From the NCBI GenBank assembly GCA_023374045.1, contig CM041777.1:91816300-91880299 (forward strand): 64,000 bases of DNA, read 5' to 3'. The notes below the pieces were generated by a model, which was not told the origin of the DNA, did not search any database, and saw nothing but the letters and a program-made list of their open reading frames with translations. Of this stretch, positions 46,207-61,100 are shown piece by piece (the stretch's first letter is position 1; each line of letters begins with the position of its first letter). The translations under genes and the position numbers were made by a program. The stretch is from Limonium bicolor (Eukaryota > Streptophyta > Magnoliopsida > Caryophyllales > Plumbaginaceae).

Positions 46207-48742
46207 ATTACATGTCAAATGGTTCTATTAATATTAAGGTATTACGGTATGTACATAATTGCTACTCCCGTACTTACCCCGTTATCCCGTTATTTTGGTT
46301 TAACTTAGTGTACTTAGTTTCTCAACTTACTCACTCACTTTCAACACTTGTTTATACTTCTTAGGACCTTTAAAGGTCACCAAACAGCTCCTAAACATCA
46401 TCTAAAACCAATACCATTCAAACCCCATCATTTAAACCCTTAAAACACTTTTGAGAGCATTCTGGGGGTGGTCCGGGACTTGGTCCGGACTCAAAGTCCT
46501 GGACCAATACATTAGCTAACTCTCAGCCTGATTTCCTACACTGGTCCGGGACTTGGTCTTGGACTTAGGTCCCGGACCACTTGCTGTTTTCAGTCTCGGG
46601 CCTTTTTTTGATGCGGTCCGGGACTTGGTTCCTATCCTACGTCCCGGACCCTGCTAAAACAGCTATTTAGTGGACTTTTCAACCCCAAATCAACCTTTAA
46701 TGCACCCCTAATCATTCCATAAAATTTCCATATGTTTCCTACATAATTAAACACCTCAAAACATTCCTTAAAACACCTCAAATCCTCGGTCACATGCACT
46801 ACCCAACTCTTGCTCAAATTCACAACTTCAAATTCTCACATTTTGCATTTTGCACTCTTATGCATCCCTAACTTCTTTTTGCTAGTCTTTACCTCCTACC
46901 AACCTCACCAAATCAATTAATGACCATTACAAATAATTCCTACATAAATGCACTCCTAAAACCCACATTCCCTCCTTGTTTCACAAGTTATAAACACTAA
47001 CTCTTTTTCTACAAATCCCAAGTTTCTCACATGCTATTTGCTACAGATTTTGATCTCTCTCAAGCCCATTCTCCATTCACCATTTCAAGGCCACTAAACA
47101 TCTCTACTCAACTCAACTAAACACTTAAGTTTCTCCCCTTGCCAACGTCACCTAAAACACTTATTTTCCACCGAACTTTCGTCATAACTTCCCCATAAAT
47201 CTAACATGTCCCAAACCATCAACTCTCATCAATTTCCCACTTAAACCAATCCTAAACTAACCACACCATGGTCCTACCAGCACGCATTATATCCTCAAAA
47301 TTTCATTAAACAACAACATAAACACAAGCCTCAAATCATTTGGCTCCAAGACCCTCAATTCACCATTAAATTCACAAATTCCTCCTAATCACAACCAAAC
47401 ACATTTGTAGCAATATTTGGTTCATTCAATTTTATTATCCCATCCCAAATTCCATAAACAACAAGAATATGCATTAAGGTAGGTTCCTTACCTTAAGTTT
47501 GTCAAGTTTCCTTTTATTCTCCTCTTGTTCTTCCTCTTCTCCAATTTGGTTAAGTGGGCAATGGAGTTTCCAAACTCCATCCCCACACTCAAGGAACACA
47601 AAAATAGACACAATTAAAATCCTAAACCTTTGGAAATACTCTAATCCAATGAAGGAGCTTAAAACACAAAATTCTAGGGTTTACCTTTGAAGTTTTAGAA
47701 GGGGTTTTCACCCTTGAATCAAGAAGATGGTTCCACCACCATTGGAGGGTTGAAATGAAGCTCAAACAAGGAGAAACAAGGTATTAAAGAGGGGCAAAAT
47801 CGGTTAAGAAAGGAGGGTGAAGGAAAATGAGTTTTCTTGAATATTTTTACCTTAGGAAAGAGAAGAGACTCCAAGCTACAAGATGGTGCCATTTTTGCTT
47901 CAAATGGGATATACCCATGGAAATTAAGTTCTTCATTTTTGGATTTTGACAAGAGAGAAGTGTAGAGCTTGATGAGAGGAGTTCAAATATGTAATTTATT
48001 TTTGATTTGGAGCTTAAATGGAGCTTGGGCTTAAAAAGGAAGTGAGCTAGCCATGGGAGCTCTTGTTTCACCTCAAAATCACCAGAGGTAGGGGAAGGAG
48101 GAGGGAGCTCACGGTGGTGGAAAGGAGGAAAAGTGAGGAGAGAGAGGAGGAAATGAGAGGAAAGAGAGGGAAAAGGTGCTTTATCACCTTTTTGCTTTAT
48201 TTGACTTTTCTTTTCTTTTCTAGCTAGGTGAGAGTGTGTGAGAGTGGCTGATTAATATATTAAAACCGGCCCCATACAGTAATACATGCTTGAGCGCTTT
48301 TCATTTTTTTTTATAGAAAACGCTCGTTAATGTACCCGGTTTAGCACTATTCACTAACCGGGCCCGTTTTCTAGAATTTTCTCGTTTCTTTAATTTTAAT
48401 GGCTCTTAAGCTTGCAAATTAATGTTTATTATTAGTTATTTAATGAACTATAATTTTTACGGGTTCATTTGACCACTTAATGTCACATTTTTGGGTTTTC
48501 TCGAAAAACATGCGCTAAAGCTTTATTAGCATTTTTAATTGATTTAAGGATCCGTTTTCTTCGGAAATTGTTCCCATATATTATTTAGGCATTATTAAGA
48601 CTTGTAAATTCATATAAGACCCTTTTTGAGGTCGTATTACTCCTACGATCACTTAACGCTCAATTTAGCGTTTTTCGCTTTTTAAGTGTTTTCTCTTTTC
48701 TTTTGGTTTTATTTTCTTTACCAAAATTCTTTAGGCACTATT
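46207..48742 (-). repeat. LTR fragment D, minus strand
   Basis: Collinear with the middle and right parts of LTRs A and F: minisatellite (46470-46650), leader with ATGGGTATATCCCATTTG complement near 47910, and AAAACCGGCC near 48262. The left end is cut by the C-type LTR and the right end by LARD F. No gene is seen. Confidence 0.75.
46470..46650. repeat. hairpin minisatellite in LTR D
   Basis: Units GGTCCGGGACTTGG and GTCCCGGACC alternate, giving strong inverted repeats. Confidence 0.85.
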
Positions 48743-51700
48743 TGTAAACCCCCAACCACCACCGTACACTTAACATCAACTGCAGCGGAAATCTCAACTC
48801 ATCACATTACTTAATTCAATGGTGTTACACGCCGTTAACCACCCACGTGGCTAACAAGGCTAATACATGTACATTTGTATCGGTCTGATGGACTAGATTC
48901 CCGAGCAACTACACAATAAATCCTCATTCCATTTTCAACATTTATTATATACATACATTCCTACTGTACCGAGTATTTACAAACTAATGCCGATAACAAT
49001 TTCGGTCTTACTACGCTTACAATGCTTACGCCATTTAAATGGCTACCCATGTATAAACATCTACCCCGTCCTACTCTCGAACGGCTTCCAGCTCTTGTAC
49101 CTGAAATAGAAAAGGAGAGAAAGGGTGGCCCCCAAGGGGCTCAGCACCTTTGCTGGTATGGTAATCCCGCAGCCCACATGCTACCGGGCCACGCACAACT
49201 AATTGTCGTCTTAGCATGCAGTTGATTATATTTAAATCATGCATACAAGCCATAAACATACAACACATAACATTTCGCCTCAATGGGCTCAACCTATAAC
49301 CAACACATCCACACTTAACCAACCATTCAATGATTCCTTAAACCCTAGAGTGGCTCTCCTCTAAAACGGAGCTACTTCCTTAACGAACGACGTGTACCCA
49401 TTAATCGGGTTATCCTTAAACGCCTCTTGTCACAAACTGGGATTCATTTCCATGATCACCACACTCCATATCCTACAACATATCTCATTCCTCACATAAC
49501 AAAACATAACAAAACCTTTTTGTTTTGACGTACACATGATAACATCACAATCATTTTAAACCCCTAACGTATACTTATCGTAGCATAGCAAGGGAATTTG
49601 CATAGCACAACACCAATACATAACACCGTAAATCGGTTCTCACAAGGAACCTTCCACCATAGTTAGTATACATAGTGAGCCTAGAGATTATTACCAATCC
49701 CATGTTAAGCTCGTTACCAACCTCGTTACCGCCCGGTTATATAGAACGGTTAACTTATACCCAAGGTGTGTCGGATATAGTAATCCCAAGCACACCGAAA
49801 TAACATTGTATGCCCCTGTGGCCCGACGTGAGTCAGTAACTAGCTTTGGATAAGCTAAGGGAAGGTAGAAACCAAATGGAATACCAATTGAGAATACCAC
49901 CTATACATACACCAAGAGAGCCGAACCGGATATGACATCGACTCCCGTCCATCACACGCGTGGCCGGAACAACCGGACTCCTCACCCCCCATTAGTACAT
50001 ATACTCTTATAAATAAGTAGTTAGAGATCCATTACGGAGCCTACCACATCCACACACCATACGGTATCATAACCGAGTTAAACACACAAGGGAGGTTCAC
50101 ACACTTGCATGTAACAACGATATCCAACTAACTCACACATAGCCGTGGTTAGCACGTTCCCAAGGTTTGGGCCGTCAAATCCGAATACCGATCACTCATG
50201 TGTTCCTAGATTTGGTTAGCTAAGGTTTAACACATATTTGAGGTTAAATGGTATCGGAGGCCAAATTCGCCACATAAATGAATTACTATAAACTCATTAC
50301 ATGTTTTAATCTTACAAGGTGGCAAACACTCAAGAAAACATATTGGCTTACAAGCCGGTGTAATCCGGTAGGACACAGGTTGCAAGAAAACCATACCTGT
50401 CACCGGAGTCCACTTTACCACGTCCACTTATGTTCCTCGAGCAATTCTCGAACAACTGTTAACATCACATGTGTTTTTATTAACATTGGGGTTGCTTGAT
50501 TATTTAATGTCTAATGCTTATAATTTTTCCCGTTAACTTAGTGACATGACCTCACATTTTAACTTGTTTTACTTTCACATTGTAACACAACCTTTCACCC
50601 ACTCAATCATCATTATAACTCACTTAACATGTCCTAACAACCTCATGACATCATTAACCATCAATCCCCATCATTACACATCATTTCCATACCTTAAACA
50701 CCCTCTTTGGTCAAACAGCACCTTGTCCGAACTTGTGTCCGGACTTCTCAAGTTCGGACACCGTTCGAGGCTCTAGGGGTGCAAACTGGTGAACGTCCGA
50801 ACTTGCGTCCGGACTTCCCAAGTTCGGACGCTGTTCGAGGCCAAACCCGAGAATAAAATAAGTGTGTCCGAACTTCCCATGTTCGGACGGTAGTTTGGAC
50901 ATCAGTCGAAGATCAGAAAACCTACGCGTACACAGAGCACGTCCGAACGTCCAAGTTCAGACGGTAGTTCGGACGGGCCGGGCCAGAACTTCACTTTCCA
51001 AGTCTAGTTCCCACTTTCCAAGTTTGTTCACCTCTTATGACCACTACTTAAAATGTTTCCTCACCTTCATAACATCATCTCCAAGCATCCTCTACTAACC
51101 TAATCCTCTTTTCACAACTTCTGAATTCCTTTCTCAAAACCTTACCTAAACATCATTTCTCTTATTCATCAACATAACATAAACCTTAAACAAAAACTTC
51201 CCAAGACTTAAGTACATCCTAAAAACACTCATTGGATTTCTAGAACTTCCAAGACAATGCCTAAATCCTTTTAGCACCTTAGAAACCTTAATGCATGTTT
51301 TCTTCCTTAGTGAAGCATGTATCCATTCCTAACAATTCCTAGTTCAACCAAGTTCATTTAAGCACTTAAAACTCCTTATACATTTTACAAATTTTGCCAT
51401 AGTTCTCTTAGCACATCATCATCCCAAAGCTCATAGTTTTCACCACTAAACATTCAAGAACACCTAGATCCATCAAAAACGCCATCACCACAAGACTTCA
51501 CCAAATTTACACTACATCACAATATAGTGCATAATTTAATTGCTTGGCACTTAGGCCCTTAAAAACATGGCTCTTAGGCCCTTAAATAACATAATCCTTA
51601 AACACTGAATTTCCACATAAATAATGCCTTTGACCTGCAAATACATACACCAATACATATGTTCTTTTACTAGTCTCCTTGAGAACACTTTACTAGGTCA

Positions 51701-53219
51701 TTCACCATTTGCTCTTTAGGTAGTTTTAACAAGCATTATAAGCTTATTTCTCCTAAGGCATTAAACCACATTAAGATAGCATATTAACCTCTTTTCCTCC
51801 CAAATTTCTTTCTTGTTTCCTTACAAAACCGGTAAGGCATTTGGTTCCTTGCCAACTACTAAACATTATACAAACACATAATGAGTATTCAAGCTTTAAG
51901 CTCCATCTCATTGTAAACCCTAGGTTTACATTATTTCAAAACATTAATGTAGTTGTTTTACCTTAATCTTTGAAGGGTGTTTGAATATCTATGAAGAGAG
52001 GACTCCACCTAGTCCTTGAAAGATTCAAATGGAGCTAGAACAAAGCAACACAAGGAGCTCCATCAATGAATATTTTCGGTCACACACAAAACATGGAGGA
52101 AACTTGATTTTTCTTTGAGATTCCTTACCTAGAAGCAAAGGAGAGTAATAATGTGTAGAAACACAAGCTCAGCTCCATCAATGGTGATTCTCCATGGCAC
52201 CAAAATTGAGCTCTTGAAGATTTGAAAAGGTAGAAGTGTAGAGCTTGACTTAACTAAGACAAATATGGTCTTAGAATTGATTTGGAGCATGGAGTTGGAT
52301 TTGGCAGGAAATGAAGGATGGAGAGAGAGGAGCTGTAGCAAGTCGTAAATGGAGGAAGGGAGGAGATGAAGAAACCGTGTGAAATGAGAGAAGAGAAGGA
52401 AATGAGAAAGTAAGTTTGCTTTTGGAGATATTTATGTTATATAAGCAAAATAGTACTTTACTTTAAGCTTTACTTACTTATTTGATTTCTTTTACATGTT
52501 GGTGACTCACACCATGAAAAACCGGCCCCCATTACTTAGGAGGGTATAATAGTCTTTGTTGACCAATTTAATTACTTATAACATCATATGTTACAAACTA
52601 GCTTATTAAGTTACTATCACAAAAACAAGGCACATAGAAGTGAAATTTTTGATTTCCCATTGATATAGACTCCAAATGTGATACTATATAGTACACATGT
52701 TAATTAAAGAGTAATGATGGACATTTAGCCATTCAAAACTCATTTACAAGACAATTTTTCAAAAACGTGCTTTAAGACTCTTAAAGCACATTTTGCGTTT
52801 TAACTTGTTTTCAAGCTTGGTTTTCTTAGTAATTGATTTAATATGTTCATTAACATATAAATAAGGCATAGGTATGACCATTAGGTCTTATACACATTTA
52901 TCCCAAGCTTAGAGCACATTTTAGCCCATATTGACCTAAGGTATTTATTTGTGTTTTGTTTGGTTTCATTGTCTACCAAGGTTTCCTAAGGACTTAATTA
53001 GCTTATAAAATCATATTTTATATTATCAAATTGGTAGGCTCTTTGGGTCCTAGCCAAGTTCACTCCAAGCTTAGAGCATGTTTTTGCTCAAACCGTGTCT
53101 TAGTGTTTTATTGTGTTTTACCATGGTTTAAATGGTTCATTTATGTTTCTAAGGCACTTTTAGCCTTTAAATACCATAGTTTAACATTTACACAACATAC
53201 CAAGGTTTGGGGTATTTCA
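48743..53219 (-). repeat. LARD F 3' LTR (4477 bp)
   Basis: The plus strand runs from TGTAAACCCCC (TGTAACACCCC in the other LTR) to GGGGTATTTCA. Minisatellite 50723-50974; TATA-like site 52427-52435; TGACTCA 52503-52509; ACCGGCC near 52521. No gene is seen. Confidence 0.9.
50723..50974. repeat. hairpin minisatellite in LARD F 3' LTR
   Basis: Units CGTCCGAACTTGCGTCCGGAC and CCCAAGTTCGGACGCTGTTCG repeat about four times. Each unit is self-complementary. Confidence 0.88.
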
Positions 53220-53256
53220 ATCTACCCCCCTTAAAAGAACTTCGTCCTCGAAGTTC
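53220..53256 (-). other. LARD F polypurine tract (PPT1) with stem-loop
   Basis: ATCTACCCCCCTTA then GAACTTCG-TCCT-CGAAGTTC (53237-53256), identical to LARD A. Confidence 0.9.
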
Positions 53257-54603
53257 GCATTTCCTCGCATCATTGGATTTGAATACGGGAATTACTTATA
53301 GCCATAAAACTTCCATTACCAACCACCCTTTACATCCAACCTCGGACTTAATGGTCCGGGCAACATATCCACATTACACATAAAAATATCATACTCACAT
53401 GGTAACCTCGGACTTAATGGTCCGGGTACCTTCACCACACTTGCACTAACATAATATCCCTCAGACTCTTAGGTCTGGGGTGACATAACCACATTTGGAC
53501 TGTAGGCCCGGGTAACACAATCAATTCAGAACCCACCCACATTAGAACTCAAGTCTAAAATATATTTATTACTTATTCCACACAACATGTCTTAGATGTA
53601 TATCAAACAGAAATACCTTTTCCATCTCTCCATGGGTTCGAATCCCACGTGAGTACATATACACTGTGATCCCGCAGAACCCGGTCGCGATGGACACCTT
53701 CTGGTCCCCGTTCCTTTGGGAGGTCAAAACATTCACTTAATTTTTAACATATTACTTCTCATGTCACCGGTCCGAAGACAAAGGCTCATACGTCCTCAGC
53801 TCGTGAGCAAGTACTACAAAAATATTCTTACTAGGTTAAGTATATAAGAGAATCTTTATTCAAAATATTACTCGTCTGTTTTGAAATACTCATTGAAATC
53901 CTTTTGAAAACACAACACAACTCCAAGTCCAATTTATGCTCCTTGTATTTTTCTTAACATGGTTGTTTGTGACCACTTACAGGAGCTTCAAGAGTCATCC
54001 AACCCTGATGTGATCAGCATCGTGTTGAACTATCTTTCCACCCCAATTTGTGTTCGGCTTCCCTTGATCTCATGATAATCAAGTTTCACCTCCCACTTCT
54101 TTTCAACCAACAATTACTTCAAGGCATATCCCATTTTCTATCTTTGATCCTTCTAGTCATAATCATAACATCTCCAAGGGATAGAACTCCGTCTATCAAT
54201 CATCATCCAAATCCCACTTAATTCAAGTTACCTAGGGAATTTAATTCTCACTAGGTTCTATGTCGGTCTCATAACCCTTCATAAATCACAACATTGTATA
54301 TATATACATATATTTTTTATCAAAATACAATACATGGTTTACATTTATGCACCGTCGGGGTTTAGTTCCCGGGGAGTTTCTTTACTCCCTTCCATTTGTG
54401 CTCTCACACACCACTGTTAACAAGATAAACACACTTCCCACAATGGTATTCGCATCTTCTGTGCGCAATTACCACAATTTAACCCAAATAAATGCGTATG
54501 TTTGTATAACACACGCGCAACCATCATAACAATCATTTTGTGCTATGCACAACCCGTTCACGTACACTTGTACGGTAAAACACACTAAGTGGTCCCACTT
54601 GCG
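53257..54603 (-). other. LARD F interval between PPT1 and PPT2
   Basis: Non-coding. Small stem-loop units GGACTTAATGGTCC (53345 and 53411) and AGACTCTTAGGTCT (53463) parallel LARD A. The GGTCGCGATGGACACC block is near 53682. Confidence 0.7.
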
Positions 54604-54640
54604 CTCTACCCCCCTTAAAAGGGATTACGCCCACGTAATC
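54604..54640 (-). other. LARD F second polypurine tract (PPT2) with stem-loop
   Basis: CTCTACCCCCCTTA (54604-54617), then GATTACG-CCCA-CGTAATC (54623-54640), identical to LARD A. Confidence 0.85.
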
Positions 54641-57600
54641 AATCACTAAACCTTGGCTTAAATGTTCTGCCGTCGTGAAGTGTTTTGGCTTCCACGCGGT
54701 CTATTACACAATGGATTCTGATTAGAGGATCTTAACCATATTAGCGGTTTAGTTCCTAAACCAAGAATTCGCATTGGAGTTGTAACTCATAACCGGTTTC
54801 GGTCCTGGCCTGTGAGGCTTTTAGGCATTGATAACTAGCCATCCATTCATATTCACATGTATCCGGGTTCGGTACCTGACGCGTGGGCTCACTGGCCTCT
54901 GTTGCGCAACCCTATAGTTGTAGAGCTAGTTTGCCCCACTCGTTACTGTTGTTGTATTGTACATCTCCAATGTATTACCTTATCTTGGGAAGAATGGTTC
55001 TCAACCGACGCATGGTATCTCTTACCCTGAGCGAATTCGGTGAGTTTCAAAACTTTCCATCCACTTCTCCAATAGTTACAGCGTAAACTAGTATGTAATT
55101 CACCATGATTGACTTGCTTCTACCGACTTACTGTCGGTTGAGATTGAGCTACTACCTAGTGTGTAGTGCTCTCTCAGCCATTTACAAACATTTGGGTATA
55201 TTCCATACCGATATTTGGCAGTTAGTGCTACCGTAGTCACTACTGCTAATCATGTCTCCACATTTGGTTTTGTACAAGTACTCTTTTATGGTGCGGCCTT
55301 GCATTTCCTATGCATCGGCCATTATAATATTATTCCTCCACAATTACCATGCCTCTATTCCTAGCTATTCACTTGATCATTACTGCGCAAGAGCAATACC
55401 AAAACACTCAGTCATACAGAGTGCAGAGGCGTAAACTCTTGACAGTAAATCTCTCATGCGATTGCGATAGGAATTTTCACTGTGTTTCACTGAAATCCTT
55501 ATCACTAACCCTTGCCACGGCTTACTGCTCGGTTCGTTTGCTATCACTTACTGTTGTATCTCCACTGGGGTTAACTCATAACTCTGCTCACTCCATTTTA
55601 TCATTTACAATACTCACACAACGGTCGCTTATTGCGCACCATATCCTTACTCATTATACAACATCAACTTATACTGCATCCGCTATATATTAGCTTCCGC
55701 AATTACACTGGGTTTATCTGGCTACTTATTTGGCTGATTTTTGAATATACTACTATTTTTCTTGAGCCTTATGTTTCTTTGAGCGTTGTTCGCTACACGT
55801 TTAGCTTCACACACCTATGGTGATTGCTATCGACTTACTACTCTTCCTGTGTACACAACTGGTACGAGCACTTCCTTTCGTGCTATTTTATTCAAATCAC
55901 CTGGGGTAATAACAACGTGGTCCATCCTCCACATATTTCTTGAACTTGATTCACATAACTACCGCTCTGCGGTCTCTCACAATATCGAGAGGTATCCCCA
56001 CTCTTAATGCAGTGGTTCGCTTACCACTCTGTTCACTTATACAAACATAAACTTCTACAATCAATTGAATTTATATAACATATCTTGCTTATGGCTTATG
56101 AGCCTTGTTTGCCTTGAGCTGGGCTCATTGTAGGCTGTCCACACATATGTACTTCTCTGTACAACATTACATGTTAGAGGTTGTAGTGGGCTCCATGACA
56201 AGGTCGTTGCATTCCGTTTCCTTTCATGGGATGCCCCTTAGGTTTGTCAGTCCGTCTCCTGACAACTTATGTCTAAACTGGGTGTAATTTCAACCCTTGT
56301 GTTTCTGTCATGTATTTCATTCAACAATTGTTGATGCGCACACCCTTCAGGGATTTCTCCTGGGTGTTGTTAAGTTATGCCTTTACATCGGTTCACAGTT
56401 ATTGGTACATTCAGTTAGCCACGCCTTCTTGCGTTCTTCACTGGTATTATCTTCTTCTGTGAAGGTCATCATTCCTAATAATGTAGGTACTCATTCTGGG
56501 AATTTCATCCCGTCCATTGCGCTTTACTGTGTCCACATTAGGCATCTGCCTTGCCCTGCTTTCCAGCTATCATGTTTATCCCTCAGCTTATTAAGACATA
56601 TGTGATGTCTTTACATAACAGTCCGTGCACTTCGCACTTCCTGACTCTATACATTTCCTTGAAATGAACTCACTAGTTCCTTTAGTCCTTTTTAACTTAA
56701 CTGGGTTCATTTACTCCACCATTCATGGTAATCCTTAGCTCTTGCTTCCCTTTTACTGCTGTCCGTAGTATGGAGTCGACTACTTCCCGTGTTCTGGACT
56801 CTACTCGTATACATATATGGGGTATCATATTGATACATTGCTACTTACCAACTAACCTATAAGTAGGTCTGTCAGGCCCACATGCTCCTATCGGAGTGCG
56901 GTCGTCCCACAACACAGTTGGTACACTTGTAGTGTCCGTCACACGCCTAGGTGAAGTATTCTGTTGTCAACTCCCTTATATTGTCCCGTGACAATATTCA
57001 TTCCTTGCTTCCCGAACTTAATCGAGGGAAAGTCTATCCACTGTTGTATCTTATCAACTGCCCTTGGTTTACTGGTTTGGTTTAAAGAAAGTTGGAAAGA
57101 AGTGTTGGTTTGAAAGAAAATTTGGTTTTGAAAGAAAGAGGGTTTGAAAAATCTAGGTTGAAAGAAAAATTTTCATGGTTTCACAACATCTTCTTACCTT
57201 AGCCAAGTCTAGCTTCTTGCTGACTGGTGTGTACTTACAATTACAGAGGTTAGGCTAGCAGGCCCTTCCACTGTTATGACGATCACATTTAACTTTATGG
57301 TACTTTACCAAGTACTTTGTAGTGGTTATAAATTTCCCGAACAGCCCTGTTATAGCAGCACTTGCTATGGCAAGTGCGCCATGCTAACTGGCTATCGGTT
57401 TGACACATACCGATTGTGGTATTGTTTTTACCCGTACTATCATCAGTGGCCTTGTTGGCCCTTATTTGTTCTTACTGTCTCGACAATAACCTTTGGGTAA
57501 TTCTCACTGTATTCACATAATAGTTATCAACTGGGGTGTCTCCCATTCTTGGAGTCCCCTTTTTACTTAGCATTATTTTCTCTTTGTAGCCCGTTCCACG

Positions 57601-58178
57601 CATTGTCGTGGTTACTGAGACTTGTCTCTTGTTGGGCGTTACGTTGTAGTTCCTTGTCGGTTGATTACCGTTGGTGTATTATTTATCAACTGTGGTCCCG
57701 TAGACACTCGTCTCGGGTTTTATTAATCCATCTTGCTGTTTGCACGGTCAGTGCGTTGCAAGCTGGTTATTCTCGACTGCTCTGCATGTCGACCCAGGTG
57801 CCGGAAATTCTATTCTTCTATACACTGATTCTTCGCTCTTCGCTATGAAATGCGGTTAACACTGTTAGATGGGGACCGTCTCCGGGATTCCCAGTTTTCG
57901 GGATCTACCGTGACAGGTTCTCCGTACCCTAAGGTATTTAATAACAGCCAGATCGGGTATTCCCGAGTATGAGAGTGGACTTTCATCTCTCTGGCGTTGT
58001 TCCCATGTTATATACAGGGATTGTGGAGGGTGGGATGGAGACTGTAGGTTTCCAGTATTCACTGGTAGTTCCTTACTAGCGTATCTCTCACGCTATCACT
58101 CAACCCTTAACCCACAGTACTAAAATCCTAACTCGGTACTTCCTAAGCTCGGTAATTCAGTCATCAGAGCGATACTTC
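54641..58178 (-). other. LARD F non-coding interior
   Basis: Aligns with 16404-19869 of LARD A across its length. No retroelement protein motif was found in six frames. Frames up to about 100 codons are not matched in A. Confidence 0.75.
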
Positions 58179-58190
58179 GCTCTGATACCA
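58179..58190 (-). other. LARD F primer binding site (tRNA-Met)
   Basis: The minus strand reads TGGTATCAGAGC, five bases inside the LTR end, with the same upstream context as B. Confidence 0.92.
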
Positions 58191-58195
58191 CTTTT

Positions 58196-61100
58196 TGTAA
58201 CACCCCAACCACCACCGTACACTTAACATCAACTGCAGCGGAAATCTCAACTCATCACATTACTTAATTCAATGGTGTTACACGCCGTTAACCACCCACG
58301 TGGCTAACAAGGCTAATACATGTACATTTGTATCGGTCTGATGGACTAGATTCCCGAGCAACTACACAATAAATCCTCATTCCATTTTCAACATTTATTA
58401 TATACATACATTCCCACTGTACCGAGTATTTACAAACTAATGCCGATAACAATTTCGGTCTTACTACGCTTACAATGCTTACGCCATTTAAATGGCTACC
58501 CATGTATAAACATCTACCCCGTCCTACTCTCGAACGGCTTCCAGCTCCTTGTACCTGAAATAGAAAAGGAGAGAAAGGGTGGCCCCCAAGGGGCTCAGCA
58601 CCTTTGCTGTATGGTAATCCCGCAGCCCACATGCTACCGGGCCACGCACAACTAATTGTCGTCTTAGCATGCAGTTGATTATATTTAAATCATGCATACA
58701 AGCCATAAACATACAACACATAACATTTCGCCTCAATGGGCTCAACATAAACAACACATCCACACTTAACCAACCATTCAATGATTCCTTAACCCTAGAG
58801 TGGCTCTCCTCTAAAACGGAGCTACTTCCTTAACGAACGACGTGTACCCATTAATCGGGTTATCCTTAAACGCCTCTTGTCACAAACTGGGATTCATTTC
58901 CATGATCCACACACTCCATATCCTACAACATATCTCATTCCTCACATAACAAAACATAACAAACCTTTTTTGTTCGACGTACACATGATAACATCACAAT
59001 CATTTTAAACCCCCTAACGTATACTTATCGTAGCATAGCAAGGGAATTTGCATAGCACAACACCATAACATAACACCGTAAATCGGTTCTCACAAGGAAC
59101 CTTCCACCATAGTTAGTATACATAGTGAGCCTAGAGATTATTACCAATCCCATGTTAAGCTCGTTACCAACCTCGTTACCGTCCGGTTATATAGAACGGT
59201 TAACTTATACCCAAGGTGTGTCGGATATAGTAATCCCAAGCACACCGAAATAACATTCGTATGCCCCTGTGGCGCCGACGTGAGTCAGTAACTAGCTTTG
59301 GATAAGCTAAGGGAAGGTAGAAACCAAATTGGAATACCACCTATACATACACCAAGAGAGCCGAACCGGATATGACATCGACTCCCGTCCATCACACGCG
59401 TGGCCGGAACAACCGACTCCTCACCCCCATTAGTACATATACACTTATAAATAAGTAGTTAGAGATCCATTATGGAGCCTACCACATCCACACACCATAC
59501 GGTATCATAACCGAGTTAAACACACAAGGGAGGTTCACACACTTGCATGCAACAACGATATCCAACTAACTCACACATAGCCGTGGTTAGCACGTTCCCA
59601 AGGTTTGGGCCGTCAACTCCGAATACCGATCACTCATGTGTTCCTAGATTTGGTTAGCTAAGGTTTAACACATATTTGAGGTTAAATGGTATCGGAGGCC
59701 AAATTCGCCACATAAATGAATTACTATAAACTCATTACATGTTTTAATCTTACAAGGGGGCAAACACTCAGAAAACATATTGGCATACAAGCCGGTGTAA
59801 TCCGGTAGGACACAGGTGCAAGAAAACCATACCTGTCACCGGAGTCCACTTTACCACGTCCACTTATGTTCCTCGAGCAATTCTCGAACAACTGTTAACA
59901 TCACATGTGTTTTATTAACATGGGGTTGCTTGATTATTTAATGTCTAATGCTTATAATTTTTCCCGTTAACTTAGTGACATGACCTCACATTTTAACTTG
60001 TTTTACTTTCACATTGTAACACAAACTTTCACCCACTCAATCATCATTATAACTCACTTAACATGTCCTTAACAACCTCATGACATCATTAACCATCAAT
60101 CCCCATCATTACACATCATTTCCATACCTTAAACACCCTTTTTGGTGAAAACGCACCTTGTCCGAACTTGTGTCCGGACTTCTCAAGTTCGGACACCGTT
60201 CGAGGCTCTAGGGTTGCAAACTGGTGAACGTCCGAACTTGCGTCCGGACTTCCCAAGTTCGGACGCTGTTCGAGGCCAAACCGAGAATAAAATAAGTGTG
60301 TCCGAACTTCCATGTTCGGACGGTAGTTCGGACATCAGTCGAAGATCAGAAAACCTACGCGTACACGAGCACGTCCGAACGTCCAAGTTCGGACGGTAGT
60401 TCGGACGGGCCAGAACTTCACTTTCCAAGTCTTGTTTCACCTCTTATGACCACTACTCTAAAATGTTTCCTCACCTTCATAAACATCTCCCAAGCATCTC
60501 CTCTTACTAACCTAATCCTCTTTTCACAACTCTTGAATTCCTTCTCAAAACCTTACCTAAACATCATTTTCTCCTTATTCATCAACATAACCTAAACCTT
60601 AAACAAACTTCCCCAAGACTTAAGTACATCCTAAAAACACTCATGGATTTCTAGAACTTCCAAGACAATGCCTAAATCCTTTAGCACCTAGAACACCTTA
60701 ATGCATGTTTCTTCCTTAGTGAAGCATGTATCCATTCCTAACAATTCCTAGTTCAACCAAGTTCATTTAAGCACTTAAAACTCCTTATACATTTACAAAT
60801 TTTCGCCATAGTTTCTTAGCACCTCATCATCCCAAAGCTCATAGTTTTCACCACTAAACATTCAAGAACCCTAGATCCATCAAAAACGCCATCACCCACA
60901 AGACTTCACCAAAATTTACACTACATCACAATATAGTGCATAATTTAAATTGCTTGGCACTTAGGCCCTTAAATAACTGGCTCTTAGGCCCTTAAATAAC
61001 ATAATCTTAAACACTGAATTTCCACATAAATAATGCCTTTGACCTGCAAATACATACACAATAAATATGTTCTTTTACTAGTCCTTGAGACACTTTACTA

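Noticed and set aside
48022..48240. Possible host gene start in the purine-rich stretch of LTR D
   Set aside because: The stretch aligns with the leader of LTRs A, A' and F, so it is LTR sequence.
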